Assembly: GCA_902635895.1 (NCBI GenBank)
Contig: CACPPV010000006.1
Span: forward strand, 1 to 64,000
Origin: an uncultured Bacteroidota bacterium
Lineage (GTDB): Bacteria > Bacteroidota > Bacteroidia > Flavobacteriales > Flavobacteriaceae
Length of the DNA stretch: 64,000 bases
Direction: 5' to 3'
Positions 50,304-57,917 of the stretch are shown here, one piece after another. Made by a program: the position numbers and the translations under genes. The notes under the pieces are model-generated. The model made no database searches. It was not told where the DNA came from and saw nothing but the letters and a program-made list of their open reading frames with translations. Within the stretch, counting starts at the first letter, position 1, and every line of letters starts with the position of its first letter.

Positions 50304-51167
50304 TTGAGCAGTTCAAAAAACAAACGTTTAATTTCTTCATACTTCTCAGTAACTGTAAGTATTTCAATCGTACTTTTTTTAATTGGAGCTTTTTTATTAA
50401 TAGCTTTTAATGCAAGAAAAATTACCAATGATTTTAAAGAAAAAATTCCAATTACTATTTATCTAAAAAACGAAGCTAAAAAAATTGAAATAGAACAATT
50501 GATAAAAAAACTTAATATTAAAGACTACACCAACTCAGTAGTTTATGTATCTAAGGAAAAAGGAGCTGAAATATTAATAGATGAGATTGGTGAAAATTTT
50601 ATTGAATTCTATGGAAGCAATCCCCTTTTAAATTCGATAGATATTTTTTTAAAATCAGAATTCGTAAACACAGTTATATTTGATGAAATAACATCTGAAT
50701 TGAATAAAACTTATTTTATCGATGAGATAATATACGATGCTCCCCTTGTTTCATTAATTAATGAAAACATTAATAAAGTTAAATATTGGATTTTAGGAAT
50801 TTCTATATTCTTTCTAATTGTATCCATATTAATTATTAATGGGTCAATAAGGTTATCTATTTATTCCAACCGAATTAATATTAAGACTATGCAAATGGTA
50901 GGAGCTACGCGAGGATTTATTAGAAAGCCATTTATAATCACACATATTAAATTAGGGGTATTAGGTTCGTTAATTTCTATTTCTATGCTAAGCGGTGCTT
51001 TATTTTATATTCAAAATCTATTTGATTACATAGATTTTCAATCTGATATTCAAATCATTTTAATTATGTTTGGAGCAATAGGATTATTTAGTATTATTAT
51101 AACATATTTATGCACTTTTTTTGCAACTCAAAAGTTTTTAAAATCTAAAATTGATCAATTATACTAA
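50304..51167 (+). CDS. ftsX: Cell division protein FtsX (permease-like)
   Basis: N-term TM, extracellular domain, C-terminal FtsX 3-TM domain, MQMVGATRGFIRKPFI. Confidence 0.88.
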   Translation: MSSSKNKRLISSYFSVTVSISIVLFLIGAFLLIAFNARKITNDFKEKIPITIYLKNEAKKIEIEQLIKKLNIKDYTNSVVYVSKEKGAEILIDEIGENFIEFYGSNPLLNSIDIFLKSEFVNTVIFDEITSELNKTYFIDEIIYDAPLVSLINENINKVKYWILGISIFFLIVSILIINGSIRLSIYSNRINIKTMQMVGATRGFIRKPFIITHIKLGVLGSLISISMLSGALFYIQNLFDYIDFQSDIQIILIMFGAIGLFSIIITYLCTFFATQKFLKSKIDQLY

Positions 51168-51409
51168 TGAAAAATAAAAAACCAAAGAAAACATTTGTTT
51201 TTCAAAAAAGGAATTACGTGTTCATGACATTGGGATTGATAGTTATTGCTATTGGTTTTATTCTTATGTCAGGCGGAGCTAGTGATGACCCTAATGTTTT
51301 TAATCCTGAGATCTATAATTTTAGAAGAATCCGCTTAGCACCTACACTTGTATTAATTGGTTTTGGAATACAAGTTTATGCTATTTTAACTTCCTCCTCA
51401 AAAAAATAA
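51167..51409 (+). CDS. DUF3098 domain protein
   Basis: 80 aa, FVFQKRNYVFMTLGLIVIAIGFILMSGGASDDPNVFNPEIYNFRRIRLAPTLVLIGF. Confidence 0.85.
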   Translation: MKNKKPKKTFVFQKRNYVFMTLGLIVIAIGFILMSGGASDDPNVFNPEIYNFRRIRLAPTLVLIGFGIQVYAILTSSSKK

Positions 51410-52210
51410 ATGGATTACATTGAATCAATAATTTTAGGGATTGTTCAAGGCCTAACCGAATTTTTACCTATTTCTTCTAGTGGACATTTAGAAATTTTTA
51501 AAGTCGTTTTCGATAGTGACTTTTCAACAAAAGAAAGTCTATTGTTTACTATTGTATTACATTTTGCAACAGCACTAAGCACAATGGTTTTCTTTAGAAA
51601 AGAAATATCACTAATATTTGAAGGTCTTTTTAATTCAAAAGATAAAAGTTCAAAAGAATTCAGTATTTCCATTTTAATTTCAATGATTCCAGCAACTCTA
51701 ATCGGTTTTTTCTTTGAGGATACAATAAATTCTTTTTTTGATGGAAATTTAATTTTTGTTGGTATTATGCTTTACATAACAGCTATTTTACTATACTTAT
51801 CCGATGTTATAACATCTAAAAGAAATTCAGTAAACTATAAAAACAGTTTTATTATTGGATTGGCTCAAGCAATAGCTATTATGCCCGGAATATCTCGTAG
51901 TGGCGCTACTATTGCTACAGCAGTTGTTTTAGGAATTGAAAGAGAAAAAGCAGCAAGATTTTCATTTTTAATGGTTGTCCCATTGATTTTTGGAAGCATG
52001 CTTAAATCAATAATCGACAATGGTGGATTGAAATTTGAAAACTTTGATTTAATTACAATTTCTCTTGGATTTATTTCCGCATTTATTACTGGACTTTTAG
52101 CATGTAAGTGGATGATTGCACTTGTTAAAAAAAGTAAACTCTATTATTTTTCTATTTATTGCTTGCTTGTTGGATCAATAATTATTTTTTACACGATTAA
52201 TGGTATTTAG
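51410..52210 (+). CDS. uppP: Undecaprenyl-diphosphatase
   Basis: GIVQGLTEFLPISSSGHLE; MPGISRSGATIATAV. Confidence 0.96.
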   Translation: MDYIESIILGIVQGLTEFLPISSSGHLEIFKVVFDSDFSTKESLLFTIVLHFATALSTMVFFRKEISLIFEGLFNSKDKSSKEFSISILISMIPATLIGFFFEDTINSFFDGNLIFVGIMLYITAILLYLSDVITSKRNSVNYKNSFIIGLAQAIAIMPGISRSGATIATAVVLGIEREKAARFSFLMVVPLIFGSMLKSIIDNGGLKFENFDLITISLGFISAFITGLLACKWMIALVKKSKLYYFSIYCLLVGSIIIFYTINGI

Positions 52211-52901
52211 TAAAGAAGTTTTTATTGATGGCACTATTCTTTTAATTAATAAACCACTAAACTGGACATCTTTTCAAGTTGTAAATAAAATTAGATGGCT
52301 TATAAAGTCAAAATTTAATATTAAAAAAATTAAAGTAGGTCATGCTGGAACTTTAGATCCTTTGGCAGAAGGATTACTTATTATCTGTACTGGGAAAATG
52401 ACTAAAAAAATTTCTGAATTTCAAAATTTAGAAAAAGAATATTCAGGTACGTTTTATTTAGGAGCTACTACTCCATCCTTTGATCTTGAAACTGAGATTA
52501 ACCAAACTAAATCAATTGATCACCTAACAGACGATATGATTTTTGAAAAATCTAAAGATTTTACAGGAAAAATATTTCAAGCACCTCCAATTTATTCAGC
52601 AATTAAACATAGAGGAAAAAAACTATATGAATTTGCCAGAAAAGGAGAAGAAATTGAAATAAAAAAAAGAGAAGTTACTATTTATGATTTTTTAATATCA
52701 GACATTCAACTTCCAAAGGTTAATTTTCATATAAAATGCAGTAAAGGGACCTATATAAGGTCGATTGCAAACGATTTTGGAGAGGATTTAAATTGTGGAG
52801 CTCATCTAACAAAATTGGTAAGAAATTCTATTGGAAAATACAAAATAGAAGAGGCTATTTCAATTGATGATTTTGAAGAGAAATTAAACCAAAAAACTTA
52901 A
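52200..52901 (+). CDS. truB: tRNA pseudouridine(55) synthase
   Basis: LINKPLNWTSFQVVNKI; VGHAGTLDPLAEGLLIICTGKMTK. Confidence 0.95.
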   Translation: MVFSKEVFIDGTILLINKPLNWTSFQVVNKIRWLIKSKFNIKKIKVGHAGTLDPLAEGLLIICTGKMTKKISEFQNLEKEYSGTFYLGATTPSFDLETEINQTKSIDHLTDDMIFEKSKDFTGKIFQAPPIYSAIKHRGKKLYEFARKGEEIEIKKREVTIYDFLISDIQLPKVNFHIKCSKGTYIRSIANDFGEDLNCGAHLTKLVRNSIGKYKIEEAISIDDFEEKLNQKT

Positions 52902-53516
52902 AAATTCTCTTCTTGAAATTTCTTCAGCGCCTAAAGATTTTAAATGTGCACTTGGGACTTGACAATCTATTAATTTATAATTGTTTTTTGTTAATTCTTT
53001 TACTAGGTGAATAAATCCTACTTTACTAGCATTATTGGCTTTAGTAAACATACTTTCTCCACAAAATATATCCCCTAGGTCAATTCCATATAAACCTCCA
53101 ACTAATTCATAATCTTTCCAAACTTCAACTGAGTAAGCATACCCCATTTCGTGAAGTTGATTATAAGCTTTTTTCAACCCTTCAGTTATCCAAGTACCAT
53201 TTTGGCCAAATCGTTTGACCTTTGAGCAACATTCAACCACTTCATTAAACGATTGATTGTAAGTAACTTTAAAATAATCTTGATTGATTATTTTTTTTGT
53301 TGACTTTGATATTTTAATTTTTTTAGGGAACAACACCATTCTTGGGTCAGGACTCCACCACACTAAATTGTTATCATTCTCAAACCAAGGGAAAATTCCC
53401 TTTTTGTATGCATTTAGAATTCTATTTGGATCAAGATCACCTCCAATAGCTACAATACCCTCTCTAGATGCTGTTTCAGCTGAGGGAAATGTATGTTCGC
53501 TACCTAATAGATGCAT
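52884..53516 (-). CDS. aat: Leucyl/phenylalanyl-tRNA--protein transferase
   Basis: GIVAIGGDLDPNRILNAYKKGIFPWF; WWSPDPRMVLFP; GESMFTKANNASKVGFIHL. Confidence 0.95.
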   Translation of the reverse strand: MHLLGSEHTFPSAETASREGIVAIGGDLDPNRILNAYKKGIFPWFENDNNLVWWSPDPRMVLFPKKIKISKSTKKIINQDYFKVTYNQSFNEVVECCSKVKRFGQNGTWITEGLKKAYNQLHEMGYAYSVEVWKDYELVGGLYGIDLGDIFCGESMFTKANNASKVGFIHLVKELTKNNYKLIDCQVPSAHLKSLGAEEISRREFLSFLV

Positions 53517-53521
53517 CTATA

Positions 53522-53899
53522 TTAAAAAGGCAAGTCGTCTGGCTCGTTATCATTGACCTCATCTGCTGGTTCAAATGCATCAGCAGGTGGTATAGGTGGA
53601 ATATTTGCATCTGAATCTCCTGAAAAGGTTTTTTCGATTCTCCATCCTTGTATAGAATTAAAATACTTTGTTTCTCCTTGAGGACTTTGCCATTCTCTAC
53701 CCCTTAAATTAATATCGATTTTAACGGATTCACCAACGTTGTATGAATTTAAAATATCACACTTATCCTGAATAAACTCAATTAATAAATCTTGAGGGTA
53801 TTGTTCTTCTGTAGTTACGACTAGTTCTCTTTTTCTAAAACCGTTACTACCGTACTCTTTTGTCTCATTAATTAGTTTAATTTTTCCTGTAATATCCAT
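53522..53899 (-). CDS. DUF3127 domain protein
   Basis: GKIKLINETKEYGSNGFRKRELVVTTEEQYPQDLLIEFIQDKCD; acidic C-term. Confidence 0.85.
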   Translation of the reverse strand: MDITGKIKLINETKEYGSNGFRKRELVVTTEEQYPQDLLIEFIQDKCDILNSYNVGESVKIDINLRGREWQSPQGETKYFNSIQGWRIEKTFSGDSDANIPPIPPADAFEPADEVNDNEPDDLPF

Positions 53900-53964
53900 A
53901 TCTATTTTAATTTACAACGAAAGTAAATAATTTTATTTTTTTAATGAGGATAGAATACTAAAAT

Positions 53965-54354
53965 CTACAAAAAAGAGTTGATTTTTTTTGCAAGGGTTTT
54001 AAAATCTTCTGTTTCTAATTTTACTTTCTTTTTAAAAGAAACGTCATCCATTGAATTTATTGGAATTAAGTGAACGTGAGCATGGGGAACTTCTAATCCA
54101 ATGACTGACATAGCAATTCTTTCACAATCAACAGCTTTTTTTAACGCAACTGCTATTTTTTTTGAAAAATTCATCAACTCAATATAATCTTCACTGTCAA
54201 GATCAAAAATAAGATCAACCTCGTTTTTAGGAATACACAAAGTGTGACCAACAGAATTTGGATTAATATCTAAAAAAGCTAAACATTTTGAGGTTTCAGC
54301 AATTTTATAACAAGGAATTTCACCTTTAACTATCTGTGTAAAAATAGAACTCAA
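53965..54354 (-). CDS. HIT family protein
   Basis: SSIFTQIVKGEIPCYKIAE; HAHVHLIP. Confidence 0.94.
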   Translation of the reverse strand: MSSIFTQIVKGEIPCYKIAETSKCLAFLDINPNSVGHTLCIPKNEVDLIFDLDSEDYIELMNFSKKIAVALKKAVDCERIAMSVIGLEVPHAHVHLIPINSMDDVSFKKKVKLETEDFKTLAKKINSFL

Positions 54355-54357
54355 TAT

Positions 54358-54831
54358 TTATCTTTCAATTGAAATAATTTCGAATTTTATTGTTCCATTA
54401 GGAACAACTACTTCAGCAATTTCTCCAACTTTTTTTCCTAAAAGTCCTTTCCCTATAGGAGAATTTACAGAAATTTTTCCAGATTTTAAATCTGCTTCAC
54501 TTTCAGCAACCAAAGTATACTTTAATTGCATTTGATTGCCTAAGTTTTTTATAGTAACCTTAGACAAAACTAAAACTTTACTTAAATCCAACTGAGACTC
54601 ATCGATAAGTCTAGCATTTGATAAAATAGCTTCTAGTTTAGAAATTTTCATTTCTAACATTCCTTGAGCTTCCTTTGCAGCATCGTATTCAGCATTTTCA
54701 CTCAAATCACCTTTATCTCTAGCTTCAGCAATAGCATTAGAAGCCTTAGGTCTTTCAATATCTTTAAGTTGATTTAATTCGTCTTTCAACTTATTAAGTC
54801 CCTCTTCAGTATAGTAAGAAACATCACTCAT
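54358..54831 (-). CDS. greA: Transcription elongation factor GreA
   Basis: YYTEEGLNKLKDELNQLK; EARDKGDLSENAEYDAAKEAQ. Confidence 0.96.
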   Translation of the reverse strand: MSDVSYYTEEGLNKLKDELNQLKDIERPKASNAIAEARDKGDLSENAEYDAAKEAQGMLEMKISKLEAILSNARLIDESQLDLSKVLVLSKVTIKNLGNQMQLKYTLVAESEADLKSGKISVNSPIGKGLLGKKVGEIAEVVVPNGTIKFEIISIER

Positions 54832-54853
54832 AACACTTATTTTAAAATAAAAA

Positions 54854-54872
54854 ATCCCTGAAAAAACGGGAT
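54854..54872 (-). promoter_or_regulatory. Hairpin at the predicted 5' end of the greA transcript (ATCCC-GTTTTTTCA-GGGAT then T-rich)
   Basis: Minus strand GATCCCGTTTTTTCAGGGATTTTTTATTTT between -7 box TATATTTG and greA ATG. Confidence 0.5.
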
Positions 54873-54928
54873 CTTATACAAATATACAAAATTATTAAAT
54901 CTATAATTTTTTAACTATTTTCACCCAG

Positions 54929-55357
54929 ATGAGATTATTTAAATACGTTTCACTAATTCTTATTTTAAACTTTATTTCTTGTTCAAAAAATGAAATAATC
55001 AAAAACCCTTATCTTCATGAGGTTTCTTTCGAAAAAGTAATAAATCTTAATCTCCCACAGTACGATAACTTAAATTTTAATGGAGGTGCTTTGTATTTAA
55101 ATTCTGGTGGGATAAAAGGTTTAATATTATTTAATTTTAATAATCAAATTTTCGCCTGGGAAGCAAGTTGTCCTAACCAATATCCTTCCTCATGTTCTAC
55201 CATGGAAATTGAAGGGGTACAATCAATTTGTAATTGCGATAATTATAAATATAGCCTAGCTACTGGACAGTTACTTTCTGGAACAAACGAAAACGCATAT
55301 CCGATGAAAATGTACTTTTCAGAAAAAAATGGTAATTCAGTTCGAATATCAAACTGA
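54929..55357 (+). CDS. Rieske-like lipoprotein with apparently degenerate metal ligands
   Basis: Lipobox ISCSK; Rieske-like tail (FAWEASCPNQ...CNCDNYKYSLATGQ) lacking the canonical CxH / CxxH pattern. Confidence 0.55.
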   Translation: MRLFKYVSLILILNFISCSKNEIIKNPYLHEVSFEKVINLNLPQYDNLNFNGGALYLNSGGIKGLILFNFNNQIFAWEASCPNQYPSSCSTMEIEGVQSICNCDNYKYSLATGQLLSGTNENAYPMKMYFSEKNGNSVRISN

Positions 55358-55363
55358 ATTACC
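55331..55363 (-). terminator. Intrinsic terminator of the His/Asp-rich TonB receptor gene, overlapping the convergent ORF
   Basis: GGTAATTCAGTT/AACTGAATTACC 12-bp stem; minus-strand 3' T-tract ATTTTTTTCT. Confidence 0.78.
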
Positions 55364-55376
55364 AAATATTGTTTAT

Positions 55377-57551
55377 TTAAAATTTATAATTTAAACCAAA
55401 AGAAATATTTCTTCCCATTTCGTGGATTCCTATAGTTTTGAATCTTGATAAATGATCAAAATATTCTTCATCTAATAAGTTATTGACTGACCAAACAAAA
55501 CCTAATTTATTGTTCGTTAAATTAAACTCATGACTTCCGGAAAAATTTAACAAGAAGTAAGAATCCGTTGCAGTTTCAAACTGAGCTACATTATTTTGCT
55601 TGGATTTAGAAACCAAACTTAATTTATAACTGTTTGAGTCAAAATCTAAGTTAAACGATTGTTTAAATGTAAAAGGAGATATAAAAGGCAAATACCCACC
55701 ATTTGCTAATTCTCCCGAAACATACTCTAAAGATGTTTTAAAAGAAAGCCAATCGATTGAAGTTGATCGAGAATAATATAATTCTCCTCCAAATAAAGAA
55801 GCATCAGCTTGAGTATAGTTGTATACAGGCACAGATCCTCTTGAAGTCCCTGTTGGATTTAAATAAATATAATCGTTAATTGAGTTGTAGAAGATATCTA
55901 TTCCAAAGCTATAATTTGAACCAAATGAACTAATAGAAATATCAGATTGTAAATTCTTCTCTTCACTTAAGTTTTTATCTCCAATTTCATACTTGTTTGT
56001 TCCGTGGTGAATGCCATCAGAAAACAATTCGGATAGATTTGGAGCTCTATATCCACTAGAAAAATTAAGTCTAAAGGTTTTATTTTCTCCAAAATTTCTT
56101 TTAAACCCAACAGAACTTGTAAAGCTGTTAAAATTTTCATTAAAGCTTTCTGTTTCAATCTTTCTATCATCAATTCTTAATCCTAATAAGACATCCCACT
56201 TGGAAGTATGTATGTGCGATAATGCATATAACCCCAAATCTTTCTTTTCAGCATCTGGAATTAATTTTTCATCACCAAAGTTAGTATTGCTTTGCCATAA
56301 CATGTTTGTTCCAAGTACTAATTCAAATTTGTCAGATTTTGGAAAAATGTATTTGAAATCAAAAGTTGTTGTTTCTAAATCCATATTTAAAGCGGCTTCA
56401 TCTCCGTGATCGTCATGATCGTCATGATCGTCATGATCATCATGGTCGTCATCATCGTGATCGTCATGATCGTCATCGTCGTCGTCGTGATCATCATCAC
56501 CATGATCATCATCGTGATCATCGTGATCTCCATGCTCATCGTGATGTCCAAATTCCTTTCTTTTGTTCATGCTGTATCCTATTGTGAATTCAATTTCAGA
56601 TTTGTTATCAAATAATATTCTGTTCTTCCATGAAACCATAGTGTTTAAAAGATCCTGATATGATTTTTCTTCTTCATGATCGTCATGGTCATCATGATCG
56701 TCGTGGTCATCATCATGATCGTCATGATCGTCGTCATCGTGATCATCGTGATCGTCATGATCATCATGATCGTCATGCCCCTCATCTCCATGTGGAATTC
56801 CAATTTCAGAGTCAGAAATGTTTACTCTTAAATCCGAAATAAAGTTGTCAGAACTATACCCTAAACCAAAGTTGAGGTCATTTTGTTTAAAATAAGTGTT
56901 TTCAACTTCGTGATCTGGAGTATTAAAATTATCATTGTCAACCATACTTGCTTGAACAATGTAATTTAATTTATTAAGGTTTCCTTTAACTCCTAAATTA
57001 GTTGTAAACCCACTGTAGTTGGAATTGTAAACTGTCCCTAGTTCAATTTCAGGTCCATCTCCATCATAATAACTATCAGGATTAATGTAAAGAACTCCTC
57101 CCAAGGCATCACTTCCATAAAGAACAGACATTGGACCTTTTATAACTTCAACAGATCCCACTCCAAAGCCTGAAAGATTCATTCCATGTTCGTCTCCCCA
57201 TTGCTGATTTTCAACTCTTATGTTATGACTAAAAACTGTAACACGGTTTGAAGATAATCCTCTTATTACTGGTTTTGATATTCCTGGTCCAGTTGAAATT
57301 ATAGAAATACCTGGAATTTCTTGAATTGCAGCAGATAAATTTTGTCTTTTAATGTAATTTAAATTGTTGAGATTTAATTTACTTACATTGATAACGTTGT
57401 TTTTTAATGACTCTTTAAAAGGAGTAGATACAACTACTTCTGATAATTCAACAGGAACTAATGTATCGTTCTCCTGAGTATTTTGAGCATTAATTGTATT
57501 TATGCTAATAAATAGCATAGCCAAAAAGGCAATTTTTGTAATATTTTTCAT
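55377..57551 (-). CDS. TonB-dependent receptor with two Asp/His-rich loops (putative zinc/metal receptor, ZnuD-like)
   Basis: TBDR plug (SAAIQEIPGISIISTGPGISKPVIRGLSSNRV; VEVIKGPMSVLYGSDALGGVLYI); two HDDHDD repeat tracts. Confidence 0.88.
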   Translation of the reverse strand: MKNITKIAFLAMLFISINTINAQNTQENDTLVPVELSEVVVSTPFKESLKNNVINVSKLNLNNLNYIKRQNLSAAIQEIPGISIISTGPGISKPVIRGLSSNRVTVFSHNIRVENQQWGDEHGMNLSGFGVGSVEVIKGPMSVLYGSDALGGVLYINPDSYYDGDGPEIELGTVYNSNYSGFTTNLGVKGNLNKLNYIVQASMVDNDNFNTPDHEVENTYFKQNDLNFGLGYSSDNFISDLRVNISDSEIGIPHGDEGHDDHDDHDDHDDHDDDDHDDHDDDHDDHDDHDDHEEEKSYQDLLNTMVSWKNRILFDNKSEIEFTIGYSMNKRKEFGHHDEHGDHDDHDDDHGDDDHDDDDDDHDDHDDDDHDDHDDHDDHDDHGDEAALNMDLETTTFDFKYIFPKSDKFELVLGTNMLWQSNTNFGDEKLIPDAEKKDLGLYALSHIHTSKWDVLLGLRIDDRKIETESFNENFNSFTSSVGFKRNFGENKTFRLNFSSGYRAPNLSELFSDGIHHGTNKYEIGDKNLSEEKNLQSDISISSFGSNYSFGIDIFYNSINDYIYLNPTGTSRGSVPVYNYTQADASLFGGELYYSRSTSIDWLSFKTSLEYVSGELANGGYLPFISPFTFKQSFNLDFDSNSYKLSLVSKSKQNNVAQFETATDSYFLLNFSGSHEFNLTNNKLGFVWSVNNLLDEEYFDHLSRFKTIGIHEMGRNISFGLNYKF
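56400..56545. repeat. Tandem GATCGTCAT-type repeat tract encoding Asp/His loop 2 of TonB receptor
   Basis: Repeated gatcgtcat/catgatcgt units on + strand (coding on -). Confidence 0.85.
56675..56785. repeat. Tandem GATCGTCAT-type repeat tract encoding Asp/His loop 1 of TonB receptor
   Basis: Same degenerate unit as 56400-56545, separated by ~130 nt of unique sequence. Confidence 0.85.
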
Positions 57552-57593
57552 TTTTTTATTTATAATTTATATTGATTTGTTAGATTGAATAAT

Positions 57594-57899
57594 TTAACAA
57601 TCTACTGGGGGACCTCTTGAATCAAAATAATTATAAAAATTTGAAAAATGTGTTCTATTATAAACAGCATATTGTTTATAATTGATAAAAAAATCTTTAA
57701 TTAAAAAAGTAGAATCTTCAGAACTAAAATCAGAATTTGCTCTTAAAAAATCACATGTAGAACAACTGATTTCAGCTTCGTGAAAATGAGCGTTTTCTTC
57801 AGAGCAAACAACATGCTCTTCAAATAAATAGTGATTTAAGCCAAAAATGGTTGGAAGGCTTAAAATCCCAATAAGAATTAAGCTAATAACTCTTTTCAC
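57594..57899 (-). CDS. Small His/Cys-containing secreted protein upstream of metal TonB receptor
   Basis: 101 aa, signal peptide, HAHFHEAEISCSTC cluster, C-terminal SRGPPVDC. Confidence 0.65.
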   Translation of the reverse strand: MKRVISLILIGILSLPTIFGLNHYLFEEHVVCSEENAHFHEAEISCSTCDFLRANSDFSSEDSTFLIKDFFINYKQYAVYNRTHFSNFYNYFDSRGPPVDC

Positions 57900-57917
57900 G
57901 CTGTGAATTTACAAAAT

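Noticed and set aside
56011-56409. 132-aa + strand ORF
   Set aside because: Opposite strand of the TonB receptor CDS; no family resemblance or independent signals.
56400-56785. Possible CRISPR-like or satellite repeat array
   Set aside because: Units are short, lack unique spacers, and stay in frame as HDD codons in a TonB receptor gene.
56366-56842. + strand ORFs rich in Arg/His/Asp (73, 69 and 60 aa)
   Set aside because: Antisense artefacts of the GATCGTCAT repeats that encode the Asp/His loops of the TonB receptor on the minus strand.
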